Shown: positions 1 to 8,830, counted from the stretch's first letter. The stretch is DNA of 64,000 nucleotides from Acidobacteriota bacterium (GCA_018268915.1 JAFDVQ010000016.1:186001-250000); one strand, 5' to 3'. Notes: a model not told the origin generated them from the sequence alone. Numbers and translations are program-made.

Positions 1-1
1 G

Positions 2-76
2 TGCATCCAGGCGTTTATTTTCATGCTGCTCTCGATGATCTATTTGTCGCTGGCAGTTTCGCACGACTCGCACTAG
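2..76 (+). CDS. atpB: ATP synthase F0 subunit a, C-terminal end (partial)
   Basis: Only the last 24 codons are present, reading in from the left edge. They give a hydrophobic helix (QAFIFMLLSMIYLSLA) that ends in HDSH and a TAG stop. Subunit a ends in just such a membrane helix, and the c subunit gene follows 169 bases downstream on the same strand, the usual atpB-atpE order. Subunit a forms the ion half-channels beside the c ring in the inner membrane. The catalytic arginine helix lies outside the window, so the call depends on the C-terminal sequence and the neighbour. Confidence 0.75.
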   Translation, partial: CIQAFIFMLLSMIYLSLAVSHDSH

Positions 77-134
77 GCGAGCGTCCTTCTTGGCTTGACC
101 GAAAGATCAGTCCAAGACGAACAAAAGAATTCCG

Positions 135-157
135 CCGGAGAGTTGCTCCCGCTCCGG
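135..157 (+). other. Stem-loop between atpB and atpE
   Basis: CCGGAG (135-140) and CTCCGG (152-157) can pair around an 11-base loop. No T-run follows, so it is not a terminator. It lies in the 169-base gap between the two F0 genes. It could affect message stability or translation of atpE, whose product is needed in about ten-fold excess; that role is inferred. Confidence 0.35.
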
Positions 158-245
158 AACAACGGCAGGCCGCAAGCGTGAGGGGACCAGCTCGGTGAGT
201 CTCAACCACCCACTGGCGGCCAATTTTAAGGGATGCAGGAGAACT

Positions 246-551
246 ATGCGGAAGCTTCAATACGTATTCATGGCACTGGCTGCGCTCTGCTTTGCCGTTC
301 CGGCATTTGCGCAAAGCGGCGGCGCGTCAGCTGCCGTCAACCTGGTGCCGATCGGCGCCGGCATCGGCATGGCCCTCGCGGCTGGTCTTTGCGGCCTCGG
401 TCAGGGCAAGGCCACTGCTTCGGCTTGCGAAGCCCTGGCACGGAACCCCGGCGCTCGCGGCGGCCTGATGATCTTCCTGATCCTAGGCCTCGCCCTCATC
501 GAGTCGCTCACCCTCTTCACCCTGGTCATCATCCTGCTCAAGGTGAAGTAG
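246..551 (+). CDS. atpE: ATP synthase F0 subunit c
   Basis: Forms the rotor ring of the F-type ATP synthase. The 101-residue product starts with a hydrophobic, signal-peptide-like stretch (residues 1-23, ending FAQ). Two transmembrane helices follow, joined by a polar loop with RNP at 66-68. The ion-carrying carboxylate is Glu86 in LIESLTLF. Gln53 in GLGQG and Ser87 match positions of the sodium-binding signature of Ilyobacter-type rings, but the Thr and Tyr of that signature are replaced by Leu and Phe, so ion specificity is open. I chose the ATG at 246 because AGGAGA lies just upstream; a longer reading from 195 lacks such a site. A strong terminator follows, so the rest of the ATP synthase genes are not in this transcript. 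Confidence 0.95.
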   Translation: MRKLQYVFMALAALCFAVPAFAQSGGASAAVNLVPIGAGIGMALAAGLCGLGQGKATASACEALARNPGARGGLMIFLILGLALIESLTLFTLVIILLKVK

Positions 552-574
552 CCGTAATCTCGTTTCACTTCAGG

Positions 575-604
575 CGGGTCCGTCCTTTCGGCGGGCCCGT
601 TTTT
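575..604 (+). terminator. Rho-independent terminator after atpE
   Basis: An eight-pair stem, CGGGTCCG (575-582) with CGGGCCCG (592-599) including one G-T pair, encloses a nine-base loop and is followed by five T. It starts 23 bases past the atpE stop. The T-run touches the stop codon of the convergent gene at 603. Confidence 0.85.
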
Positions 605-1451
605 ATTTCGTGGCCAATCCACTTTTGTTGTGCGTGCCGCTTGGTCTGCCATCGCGCAGCATTGCGATCGCCTTCTGATATCGCAACCCTGCCGGAACCG
701 CCACAAACTGGCTTTCATCTTCTGTGGTGTCGAAGACCTTCGTCTTGAAGACGACCCTCGCGCTCATCTTCATGTCGAAGTGCACAAGGCGCCACTGGTG
801 GTCGCCGACATCCGCCTGCACAAGCAGAATCGAGCCGCCCTTGTAGAGCCGCCCAAGAATTCCCCAACCGAAATCGACGTCATCCTGCAGCCGGCCTTCC
901 AACCGCGTCACCCGCGCTTCGTTGCGGTCGATCCAGAGCTCCCCCGCCATCTGCGTAAGGACCTGGGTCTCGAGATCCGGGGGATCGAAATTCGGATTCG
1001 GTTTGTACGTGTACTTCTCAACTTTTCCGCCCGAACCCTGCGCCTCTCCAATGTCTTCATACAAGAACGCATTCGGCAGCGACCTCAGCACCTTGAGCGC
1101 TCGCGCCGTGTCCTGGTCTTGCGATTGTTTGCGGTGGCGCTGCTTACCCGGATCTGAGAGCAACTGGTCGAGTCGAGCCTGCTCTCGCTGTTCGTCTGCA
1201 GAACTGAGAGGAGCGTCATTTACTGAAATCAGTCGTGCTACTGCTCCATCCGCCGTCTCAAAGATCTCTTTGGTTGTCGTCAGCCGAGGGCTCGACTTGC
1301 GCAGGTGATAGCGCATCGGATGCTGAGTATCATCTGCGGCCCGCACTTCATTCGCGAGCGCTCGCTGCACGAGCCCGGCATCCTGAGCCTGCGATAAAAC
1401 GCCGGTCAGAAGAAATACCAGAATGAGAGACTTGGCTTGGGGCACTGGCAA
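603..1451 (-). CDS. Predicted secreted protein of unknown function
   Basis: The 282-residue product has an N-terminal hydrophobic stretch (about residues 7-22, LILVFLLTGVLSQAQ) typical of a signal peptide. The mature part is rich in charged residues and has a beta-strand-like second half, e.g. GELWIDRNEARVTRLEGRL followed by FGWGILGRLYKGGSILL, which resembles outer-membrane-associated lipoprotein-carrier folds; that likeness is only an impression. The start is uncertain: TTG at 1451 or GTG at 1445, neither with a strong Shine-Dalgarno site. It is a single gene convergent with atpE. I do not recognise the family. Confidence 0.65.
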   Translation of the reverse strand: MPVPQAKSLILVFLLTGVLSQAQDAGLVQRALANEVRAADDTQHPMRYHLRKSSPRLTTTKEIFETADGAVARLISVNDAPLSSADEQREQARLDQLLSDPGKQRHRKQSQDQDTARALKVLRSLPNAFLYEDIGEAQGSGGKVEKYTYKPNPNFDPPDLETQVLTQMAGELWIDRNEARVTRLEGRLQDDVDFGWGILGRLYKGGSILLVQADVGDHQWRLVHFDMKMSARVVFKTKVFDTTEDESQFVAVPAGLRYQKAIAMLRDGRPSGTHNKSGLATK

Positions 1452-1697
1452 TAGTCTATCGTCCTTCGTTTTTCCCTTCTGATTTGGTTACTTATAGCGT
1501 TGGACGCCGGGGAAACGCATTGGATTCTTAAACTGTGCGGAACCGCCCCGATGCTATAGTTCGATAAGGGACTTTGGTCATTTTGGAAGCCCGGTCAGGT
1601 GCCTGGCCCGCGTGCTTTTGAAAGCGGCTTTTTTCCCGATTCCGTCGGCGCCCCGAAGGGTGCCCAAAGATCTCGAGATTCTGGAAGGAAATTGTCC

Positions 1698-2069
1698 ATG
1701 GCAACCGAAAATGGTTCTGCTCGGATTGGCAAATCCGTTGTAATTCGTGGCGAAGTCAAGGGCGGGGAAGACCTGATCGTCGACGGCCGTATCGAGGGGA
1801 CTGTAACCCTCACTGAGAGCCGTCTCACCATCGGGCCAAACGCCAATATTGCCGCCGATCTGACCGCTCGCGACGTGCTCATCCAGGGAAATGTGCAGGG
1901 CAACATCGTCGCTACCGGCCGCGTCGAGCTTCGCGCAGGCAGCGTAGTTGAAGGCGACGTTCGCGCGCTGCGACTCGCCATCGAAGACAATGCCGTCTTC
2001 CGCGGCAAGGTCGACCTGACGCAAGGCGCCAGGACTCCGGATGCCGCGCCTGCCGGCGCCAAGGCCTGA
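1698..2069 (+). CDS. Bactofilin (polymer-forming cytoskeletal protein)
   Basis: Bactofilins assemble without nucleotide into filaments that place cell-wall enzymes and other machines at chosen sites. The 123-residue product is mostly one right-handed beta-helix: regular short strands with Gly and hydrophobic residues in register (KSVVIRGEVKGGEDLIVDG, then IEGTV, LIQGNVQGNIVATG, VVEGDVRA). It has short disordered tails, the C-terminal one rich in Ala and Pro. The ATG at 1698 has GGAAGGAA upstream and gives the usual short N-terminal tail; the frame is also open from 1599. The methyltransferase-like gene follows after 60 bases on the same strand and is probably co-transcribed. Confidence 0.92.
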   Translation: MATENGSARIGKSVVIRGEVKGGEDLIVDGRIEGTVTLTESRLTIGPNANIAADLTARDVLIQGNVQGNIVATGRVELRAGSVVEGDVRALRLAIEDNAVFRGKVDLTQGARTPDAAPAGAKA

Positions 2070-2129
2070 CAACAACGAGCGACGGGCGCCTTTCGGTGAA
2101 AGCTCGCGCCCGCATCACAAGGGGAGACA

Positions 2130-2780
2130 GTGATTCGCCGTTGGTTCGACAAAGGAAAAGAAAACGAGTCATCCACCAGCCATGTGGCCAGTGGACCGCG
2201 CATTCCGCGCCACAGCGGCGCATGGACTGCACTGCGTAAGCGACTGCAGGCGGAGCCCGGACTGCGCATCATCGATTCCGGCGCCACTTCGCCGACGAAC
2301 ATCAACTACCTCACCAGCCTCGGCCAGAGCGTCTTCCTGTGCGATCTGGTCACCGAGGCCTGCACGGGCAGTTGGCAGACCGGCACTGACGCCAACGACA
2401 GGCCCATCTACGACACGGAAGGATTCTTGAAGCACACGTTGGATTTCGCAGGGAAGATGTATGACATTGTTCTGCTGTGGACCTCGCTCGACTACCTTCC
2501 CGAGCCGTTCGTGCCTGCCGTTGTCGCCCATCTCTACGCATCGATGAATCAGGGCGGCCAGGTGCTGGCCTTCTTCCATACGCGTAAACAGCCAGAAGAG
2601 TCGGCATTCTGCCGCTTTCATGTAAGCGAGGGCGACACTGTCGATATGCAGACAGCGCAGCCATTTCCGATTCAGCGAGTCTTCACCAATCGCAGTATTC
2701 AGGATCTCTTCAATCAGTGGTCGGGGTTCCGCCAGTTCCTTGCCAAGGACAGCATCTCCGAAGTCCTCATCACGCGTTAG
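2130..2780 (+). CDS. Class I SAM-dependent methyltransferase-like protein
   Basis: The 216-residue product looks like a Rossmann-fold methyltransferase without a strong glycine motif: LRIIDSGATSPTNINYL sits where motif I would be, YDIVLLWTSLDYLPEP resembles motif IV, and GGQVLAFFHTR resembles the following strand. The missing GxGxG means it may bind SAM weakly or act as a scaffold. The GTG start at 2130 has GGGGAG upstream. It follows bactofilin by 60 bases, which suggests a shared role in envelope or cytoskeleton functions. The substrate is unknown. Confidence 0.7.
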   Translation: MIRRWFDKGKENESSTSHVASGPRIPRHSGAWTALRKRLQAEPGLRIIDSGATSPTNINYLTSLGQSVFLCDLVTEACTGSWQTGTDANDRPIYDTEGFLKHTLDFAGKMYDIVLLWTSLDYLPEPFVPAVVAHLYASMNQGGQVLAFFHTRKQPEESAFCRFHVSEGDTVDMQTAQPFPIQRVFTNRSIQDLFNQWSGFRQFLAKDSISEVLITR

Positions 2781-2865
2781 CTAACCGCGACAGCTCCCTC
2801 GCATCCAAACATCTGCGCCGTTCAACCGCATTTGATCCCGGATAACTCATTTTTTGGAGCGAAAC

Positions 2866-3573
2866 ATGATTTCCTTGAAAGGCACGCGCATCACATGGCT
2901 CGGGCATGCCACCGTGCTTGTCCAAACTGCTAAAGGCACGAACATACTCATCGATCCTTTCATCCAGAACAATCCAAAGTATCCGAAGGGCTTCGAGCTG
3001 CCTGACAAGATCAACTACGTTCTACTCACACATGGACACGGAGACCACATCTCCGACGCCGTTCCGGTGGCGAAGAAGCACGGTTCGAATGTGGTCGCGA
3101 TCTATGAGCTCGCCGCGTTTGTCGGCAGCCAGGGCGCGGAGAACGTTACGGGCTTCAATGTCGGGGGTACGGTGCAGCTGGATGACGTTGCCGTCACCAT
3201 GGTCGATGCCAAGCACTCAGCTGGAGCGGAGGGGAAGAGTGGAACTCAGTACGCCGGTGTCGCGGTTGGCTTCGTTCTCACCATCACTGACGGGCCTGTT
3301 CTCTACCACGCCGGCGATACAACGGTCTTCACGGATATGAAGCTGATCAAGGAGCTCTACCATCCGGAGTTGGCGATGCTTCCGATTGGCGGCTTTTATA
3401 CGATGGGGCCGAGAGAAGCAGCGCTGGCCGCGCAATTCATCGAGCCAAAGGCGATCCTGCCAATTCACTTTGGAACTTTCCCGCCTTTGACTGGGACTCC
3501 CGACGAACTAAGCAAACATCTGAACGGATCGATTGAAGTGATCCGAATCGCTCCTGGCGAAACGATTCAATAG
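2866..3573 (+). CDS. UPF0173-type metal-dependent hydrolase (metallo-beta-lactamase fold)
   Basis: The 235-residue protein has the family marks: WLGHATV near the start, the metal-binding THGHGDHISD (His-x-His-x-Asp-His) at about residue 58, a later YHAGDTTVF, and a final ILPIHFGTFPPLTG. Members are small cytosolic metallo-hydrolases, usually of unknown substrate. The ATG at 2866 with GGAG upstream is preferred over a TTG 12 bases earlier. It sits between the bactofilin pair and a bidirectional terminator, with no obvious functional link. Confidence 0.9.
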   Translation: MISLKGTRITWLGHATVLVQTAKGTNILIDPFIQNNPKYPKGFELPDKINYVLLTHGHGDHISDAVPVAKKHGSNVVAIYELAAFVGSQGAENVTGFNVGGTVQLDDVAVTMVDAKHSAGAEGKSGTQYAGVAVGFVLTITDGPVLYHAGDTTVFTDMKLIKELYHPELAMLPIGGFYTMGPREAALAAQFIEPKAILPIHFGTFPPLTGTPDELSKHLNGSIEVIRIAPGETIQ

Positions 3574-3578
3574 AAGAG

Positions 3579-3609
3579 AAACGGCTGGAGTAAGAGTCTC
3601 CAGCCGTTT
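3579..3609 (+). terminator. Bidirectional terminator
   Basis: A perfect 12-base stem, AAACGGCTGGAG (3579-3590) with CTCCAGCCGTTT (3598-3609), and a seven-base loop. It lies between the UPF0173 gene and the convergent gene ending at 3624, and has A and T ends suited to stopping both. Confidence 0.85.
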
Positions 3610-3623
3610 AAGTTCGAGCTTCT

Positions 3624-3842
3624 TCAGTCTCCCGAAGAAGCTTTACGCTGTCTCGCCCAGCGGCGTCTCACAGCTTCTGAGATTCGCCTGCGACCTTCGG
3701 CAGTGAGATTGCGCTTCTTTCCTGCGTGAGCTCTGGATCCATTTCCGTTCGAGCCATTCGACCCACTCTTAAGCAGTGTCCGTGCCCGTTGTAACTGCGC
3801 GATCTCCTTGTCGATCTGTGCAAGTATTTCCGCGACCCCCAC
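3624..3842 (-). CDS. Small basic protein, unknown function
   Basis: The predicted 72-residue product has a coiled-coil-like N-terminal half (ILAQIDKEIAQLQRARTLL), a Ser/Gly/Asn linker, and a strongly basic C-terminus (RRRISEAVRRRWARQRK) preceded by LTAEG. This layout suggests a nucleic-acid-binding protein of the kind often seen as small lone genes; that is inference. I chose GTG at 3842 because AGGGAGG stands six bases upstream; a TTG at 3896 would add 18 residues without such a site. The upstream 400 bases are AT-rich and gene-free. Confidence 0.6.
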   Translation of the reverse strand: MGVAEILAQIDKEIAQLQRARTLLKSGSNGSNGNGSRAHAGKKRNLTAEGRRRISEAVRRRWARQRKASSGD

Positions 3843-4245
3843 GAGGCCTCCCTGTCCCCGATGCAGAGATAAGGAATATGCATCGGGCAATTTCAATAGC
3901 GTTTAGGAATGAGTTGCTGATTTGACAAGATACCTAACTGATCAGGCGATGACAAATAAAAAATGCCTCTCCAATGGAGAATAGTCACTAAGTTCCGAAG
4001 GCTCTAATCAGAGGTTTATTCACGGCCAGACTATTAACTTAGCTCAGCTATAACATGTCTATAGCTTTAATCAATAAGTCCAGGTTTGGATGATTCGATG
4101 TCGAGATAGTATGGCTGTCGTTGTCCTTAGGTAACGTGACCCTCCGCGCTTCATCGTGACTCCCAATGAGTCGCGCAGATATCCTGGTACGCCTTCTTGG
4201 TCCAACGTCCGAAGAGAAGCTTGTGTAAAGAGGGGAGTGGAGAAA
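3843..4245. other. Gene-free AT-rich stretch
   Basis: No convincing gene. The base composition is markedly poorer in GC than the flanks. It contains a dyad, AGCTATA (4046-4052) and TATAGCT (4060-4066), around seven bases. It should hold the promoter of the small basic gene to its left and the end of the permease transcript from its right. The reading frame 4071-4352 on the minus strand has no recognisable protein features. Confidence 0.5.
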
Positions 4246-6615
4246 TTAAAGTCCGCGCGGAAGTTTTGCAGCGGGAACGGGCTGGTCCTGGGCGGCTGAA
4301 GGGCTAGCCACACCTGTAAGATCCTGCCCACCCATCCGAAGCGTGGGAGCATCCGCAGCGCGGTAATTTCTTAGATCGCGCAGGATCTCCTGCTTCTCGC
4401 GCGCATACTGCCCGGCGAGGCGGGTTAGAGCATAGGTGATGATGTCGCTGTGATGCAGGTCCTGCATCATGGGGTCGCGGCGCATATTCAGCCACAGGCG
4501 ATGGACAAGCTGCACATCGTCCGGACCGAGCGTCGGTGCATGCGGTCCGATATAGAAGACCTTTACGTCGCCGTTCTGGCCTACTACATAGAAGTTGAAT
4601 TGCCGCTTCGGCTCGGGCAGATTCTCCCATGCCTGTCCCAGGTGGAAGGCCTGATCCTCCGCTGTCATTGAGGTCGACTGTCCGGAGCACACGGAGTCCA
4701 CTTCCAGCGAGTTGGCACTCTGCACGAGCGCAGCGAAGACATCGCCCGCTGGAACCACCAGCAGGGAGATCTTTTTGCCGAAGCTCTCTGCCACAGAAAC
4801 TGCCTTGGTGAACAGCATCTGCTCGTGTTCGCTAAAGCTCTGATCTTCGGCGCTCAGGTACTCCGGACCGCCCGCGCCCATCATCCGGACGCTCATGACG
4901 ACAACGTCGCGGTCCTCGGTCTTGGTCCTTCCCAGCACCCACTTCAGCGCAACAGGATTGGTCGCGTCGCGCATCGTCACCATCACGGCTCCTGGACGCA
5001 CCGCAACGGATTCCCGATCAATGTTGTCCTGGTGTTCGAGCTGGAAATGGTCCTTCATCTGCCGCGCAGTCAGCGCATGCTTTCGCAGATTGGCCCGCTC
5101 CGAGATGGTGAAGATAACGAAAAAGGAAGCCGCAAACATAACGCCTGTCACGGTCGCCACGGACTTCGTGAACAGGTTCACCGTAGCCACGGACAGAAGC
5201 ACGAGGAAGACGCACATCAGGCCGATGGGGATCTCGGTCTTGCCAATCTTGATGTTTGGCGGAACCTTCCAGCCGCGCTCGCCATGGTACTTCCACCGCA
5301 GAACGAGCATTGCGAGACTATTGAATGTGAATGACCAGATAACGCCGAACGCATACGCTTCACCGATCGTGATTACGTTTCCACGGGAAGCAATGATCGT
5401 GAACATCTGCAGCGCGAAGACCAGGTTCACGATCCTGTAGCTCGTTCCGAACCTCGGATGCGGCTTGCGGAACCAATCGGTCAGCACTCCGTCTTCGGCC
5501 ACGCGCATCAGCACGCCGGTAGAGCCGATCATCGAAGTGTTGATCGCGCCCGACAAGATGAGGAATCCGACGAACACGACGAAGACGCGGAAGACCACCC
5601 GCCAGAACATCGGCCCGACCATGTACATCGCCAGTCCGGCAATCAGGTTGTTCTGGTAGATCTGCGTCCGCGGTCCATCCGGGATCAGCATCGACGCCAG
5701 TAGGGTAGCGCCGCCGGTAAAAACAAGGCTGTAGATCGCGATGACAATCGCGGCGCGCTTCAGGTTCTTGAGCTTCGGATGCTGGATCTCGCGATTGACC
5801 TGCGCCAGGCTCTCTTCGCCGCTCATGGCCAGGATGGAATGCCCGAAAGCCATGATGATGCCGAAGAGCCCAAGAATCGGCAGCCCAGAATTCTTCAGAA
5901 ATCCGAGGGCGTCCGGACTGAACCTCAGATTCACAGGAGTCGGCGGTGGGGGCAGATGTACGCCCTTCACCATTACCGAATAAGCGCCCCAGCCAAAAAG
6001 AAAGACCACCATCACCGTGGTGATCTGCATAACCCTGAGGGCCTTGTCGCTCGATTCTTCGATGCCCTTGACGTTCTCCCACCAGTAGTAGATCGTCACC
6101 GCCGCCGCGAAAACGGCCGACGTGTAGTTCATGTCGAACTGGAAGGGCTGTCCATGCGCATTGATCAGTGCCGGGGGCAGCCAGTGGCTGTTGTTAGCCA
6201 CCACCAGGAGTTCGTTCATGAGGCCGGTGATGTACTGCCCGGCCGATACTCCCGAAATCGGGCCCGTCAGGATGTAGTCGAACATCAGGGCCGAGACGCT
6301 CAGCTTGGCGAATCCGCCTCCCAGCGCCTCTTTCACCACGCGATAAACACCGCCGCGCGTGAACATCGAACAGCTTTCCACGTACACGGCGCGTACGGCG
6401 AAGCTGAAGAGCATGATGCCGAGAATGAACCAGGGAGCGGCCGCTCCGATCGCCTGCTCGGCGATGCCCCCGGCATAGAAGGCCGACGAGCCAAGATCAT
6501 TGAGGACGATGGCTGCGGCACGCCAGAAGGAGATGAACGTCAGCATCACCGAGGATGCCACGATGAGCCGGACGCGGTCTGACGGAGGGGCTACGATCGT
6601 TCGTGTGGATGCCAT
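4246..6615 (-). CDS. APC-superfamily amino acid permease with C-terminal cytosolic domain
   Basis: The 789-residue protein carries about twelve hydrophobic segments over residues 20-510, beginning LIVASSVMLTFISFW, with an APC-like first-helix region (AIVLNDLGSSAFYAGGI) and a signature-like FGHSILAMSGEESLAQVNRE. The last 280 residues are soluble and alternate strands and helices (GAVMVTMRDATNPVALKWVL, DVVVMSVRMMG, KKISLLVVPAGDVFAALVQ), which looks like one or two universal-stress-protein-like domains. Such fusions are known in APC transporters and may be regulatory. The substrate is not readable from sequence. It is a single gene, divergent from lnt across 396 bases. Confidence 0.88.
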   Translation of the reverse strand: MASTRTIVAPPSDRVRLIVASSVMLTFISFWRAAAIVLNDLGSSAFYAGGIAEQAIGAAAPWFILGIMLFSFAVRAVYVESCSMFTRGGVYRVVKEALGGGFAKLSVSALMFDYILTGPISGVSAGQYITGLMNELLVVANNSHWLPPALINAHGQPFQFDMNYTSAVFAAAVTIYYWWENVKGIEESSDKALRVMQITTVMVVFLFGWGAYSVMVKGVHLPPPPTPVNLRFSPDALGFLKNSGLPILGLFGIIMAFGHSILAMSGEESLAQVNREIQHPKLKNLKRAAIVIAIYSLVFTGGATLLASMLIPDGPRTQIYQNNLIAGLAMYMVGPMFWRVVFRVFVVFVGFLILSGAINTSMIGSTGVLMRVAEDGVLTDWFRKPHPRFGTSYRIVNLVFALQMFTIIASRGNVITIGEAYAFGVIWSFTFNSLAMLVLRWKYHGERGWKVPPNIKIGKTEIPIGLMCVFLVLLSVATVNLFTKSVATVTGVMFAASFFVIFTISERANLRKHALTARQMKDHFQLEHQDNIDRESVAVRPGAVMVTMRDATNPVALKWVLGRTKTEDRDVVVMSVRMMGAGGPEYLSAEDQSFSEHEQMLFTKAVSVAESFGKKISLLVVPAGDVFAALVQSANSLEVDSVCSGQSTSMTAEDQAFHLGQAWENLPEPKRQFNFYVVGQNGDVKVFYIGPHAPTLGPDDVQLVHRLWLNMRRDPMMQDLHHSDIITYALTRLAGQYAREKQEILRDLRNYRAADAPTLRMGGQDLTGVASPSAAQDQPVPAAKLPRGL

Positions 6616-7011
6616 TACAAATGCGCCGGCATGTTTCTGCCGCTCAAACTACACAGGGCCCACTTTCCCGTGCGCCCTTGGCTGAGTTTAGTGCTGGTTG
6701 ATACGTCCGTCAACAAATAAACCCAAACCCTTTTAAATGTGATGGAAAAAGGTGACGCGGCCTGGATTATTCACCGCTGTCCCAAAATGCGCTCAAACTG
6801 GTGACGGACCTTCTCATTCCGTCTCGAACCATAGCCGACAGGATGCCTGGAAGCACCGAAGCCAACTGACCCTTGAATCCTGAGCGGAGTGTAAGCCTTT
6901 ACATATAAGGATTTCCTAAGGGATATAAACATGGAGCGAGCGCGCTCGGATTCGCGTCCTTCCTGTGTCACTGCCGATCTCCCGGGCTTGATGCTTTAAA
7001 CTCCACCCTGT
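6616..7011. other. Divergent promoter region, permease and lnt
   Basis: 396 bases with no gene. It should hold promoters for the permease (left) and lnt (right). A short dyad, GTTGA and TCAAC separated by eight bases, lies near 6695. An AT-rich run is at 6711-6740. No confident -35/-10 pair was found. Confidence 0.4.
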
Positions 7012-8709
7012 ATGCGCTGGCAATCAATGAAGTTGTGGGGAGCGCCCGTTCTCTCGGCGGCGCTGCTCGAGCTGCCCTTCCCAATCGCTGGCCCCATGCC
7101 GCCCTGGCGCAGCATCTTCGCCTGGTGGGGCCTCGCGCCTCTTCTTTGGGCGGTTCTGAACCCGGATACGGTCAGCAATAAGCGACCCTTCCGTCGAGCT
7201 TTTCTGCTGAGCTACCTATGCGGCGTCCTCTGGTACATGGGCAACTGCTACTGGGTTCGCGACACGATGCTGCACTACGGCGACATGCCGACGGGAGCGC
7301 CGACGCTGCTGCTGATTGCGTTCAGCCTTGTGCTCGGGCTTTACTTCGGGTTGTTTGGACTCGGCCTCATGCTTGTGCAGAGGGCGAGCGGGAAGCACCT
7401 GACAACGTTGGTCGCTGCACCATTCCTTTGGGTGGCCCTCGACCTCGTAGCCGCTCGCGTCACCAGCGTCCCGTGGGACCAACTCGGTTATTCGCAAGTG
7501 GACAACGGGTTGGGGATGGCTTTGGCCCCCTTAACGGGCGTTTACGGTGTCACCTTTGTCCTGGTCGCCGCCAATGCAGCCTTCATAGCGCTGATAACAC
7601 CCGATGTGCGAAATGACAAAAACAAAAAGCGCCGGTCAATCTTCGGGGCACAACTTGCGTTAGCCTTTGTCGCTTCGATTCTCGCGAGTGAGTTCGGTAC
7701 CACCCGTTTTCAACGAAGCCATACCTCGCCCACCTCCGCCACAGCCGTCCTCATTCAGCCCAACCTCGACGTTGCCGGCGACAACGACTGGTCCGCTCCG
7801 GCCGACTGGCAGCAGCACATGGAATGGCTCCAGAAGCTGGCGTCAGAACAATGCAAAACCTACATCGCCGGAATCCCGCAGACCGGCGCCCCGAGTGCAC
7901 AGGGCGCCTGTCCCGCCCAATCCACGCATCCCGATCTCGTCGTCTGGCCCGAGGCTCCCGCCCTCTCGTTCATGGAAGCCGACCCTCGCTTTCAAGAGGG
8001 AATTGCCACTCTCGCCAGAGCTGAACAAGCGCCGCTGATCGTCGGCGGCTACGGCGTGGACATATCCGAGACCGACAACCAGAGGCAGGACTATAACTCA
8101 GCCATGGTCTTCGCGCCCGACGGCCATCGCGTCGGCCGCTACGACAAGATCCACCTCGTTCCGTTCGGTGAGTACATCCCATTCCAGCAATACCTCACTT
8201 TCGCCCACAAGCTCACCGGCAAAGTCTCGTCCTTCTCGCGCGGGACACAGCGCTCGACGTTTCGCCTCAACGGTCATCGCTATGGCATCTTCATCTGCTA
8301 CGAGGCGGTATTCGCGGATGAGGTCCGGCACTTCGCTCAACTCGGCGCCGAGGCCCTAGTCAACATCAGTGACGATGCCTGGTATGGCGACACCAGCGCC
8401 CCGTGGCAGCACCTCAACATGGTCAGAATGCGCGCTATCGAGAACCGCCGCTGGCTGATTCGCGCCACCAACAACGGGGTCACCGCCGCCATCGACCCAT
8501 ACGGCCGCGTTCGCCAGAGCATCCCGCGCCATGTTGCGGACTCTCTCCCAGCGCAGTACGGTTTCCGCGACGACGTGACTTTCTACAGCAGCCACGGCGA
8601 CATCTTCGCCTTGCTCTGCGTGATGGCCTCGGTCGCCACCCTGCTCTGGTCTCTAAAGAAAACAATCCGCAATGTCGTCGGAGACTCCCCTGATACCGAG
8701 CGCTCCTAG
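7012..8709 (+). CDS. lnt: Apolipoprotein N-acyltransferase
   Basis: Transfers the third acyl chain to the N-terminal cysteine of lipoproteins in the inner membrane. The N-terminal ~230 residues hold about six to seven membrane segments, followed by a carbon-nitrogen hydrolase domain (about 240-530). The catalytic triad is visible: Glu314 in VWPEAP, Lys379 in RYDKIHLVPFGEY and Cys429 in IFICYEAVF. At 565 residues it is slightly longer than the E. coli enzyme. The ATG at 7012 has no strong ribosome site. The stop is followed at once by a short tandem repeat and then by prfB. It supports the Gram-negative character of the organism. Confidence 0.95.
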   Translation: MRWQSMKLWGAPVLSAALLELPFPIAGPMPPWRSIFAWWGLAPLLWAVLNPDTVSNKRPFRRAFLLSYLCGVLWYMGNCYWVRDTMLHYGDMPTGAPTLLLIAFSLVLGLYFGLFGLGLMLVQRASGKHLTTLVAAPFLWVALDLVAARVTSVPWDQLGYSQVDNGLGMALAPLTGVYGVTFVLVAANAAFIALITPDVRNDKNKKRRSIFGAQLALAFVASILASEFGTTRFQRSHTSPTSATAVLIQPNLDVAGDNDWSAPADWQQHMEWLQKLASEQCKTYIAGIPQTGAPSAQGACPAQSTHPDLVVWPEAPALSFMEADPRFQEGIATLARAEQAPLIVGGYGVDISETDNQRQDYNSAMVFAPDGHRVGRYDKIHLVPFGEYIPFQQYLTFAHKLTGKVSSFSRGTQRSTFRLNGHRYGIFICYEAVFADEVRHFAQLGAEALVNISDDAWYGDTSAPWQHLNMVRMRAIENRRWLIRATNNGVTAAIDPYGRVRQSIPRHVADSLPAQYGFRDDVTFYSSHGDIFALLCVMASVATLLWSLKKTIRNVVGDSPDTERS

Positions 8710-8755
8710 CTCCGCTAACGCCGCTAACCCTGCTAACTCCGCTGCATTCCGCTAT
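8704..8755 (+). repeat. Degenerate ~9-base tandem repeat (TCCGCTAAC type), copy 1
   Basis: Successive units of the form (T/G)CCGCTAAC follow one another across the lnt stop codon (CTAGC-TCCGCTAAC-GCCGCTAAC-CCTGCTAAC-TCCGCTGCA). The same pattern lies inside the dsbD-like gene at 11497 and, inverted, after the lipoprotein gene at 35716. It looks like a dispersed short repeat family. Confidence 0.7.
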
Positions 8756-8830
8756 ACTTACCCCAGTGCAGCCGATGCCTTTTCCGGTCCGGTTAGCCAC
8801 CTCACCACCAAGTCAGGTCCTAAGAGCAAA

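Noticed and set aside
4071..4352. A 93-codon minus-strand frame
   Set aside because: It overlaps the end of the permease and has no recognisable features.
8672..8830. An ATG at 8672 as start of release factor 2
   Set aside because: It would overlap lnt and encode the tandem repeat. GTG 8831 gives the normal N-terminal length.
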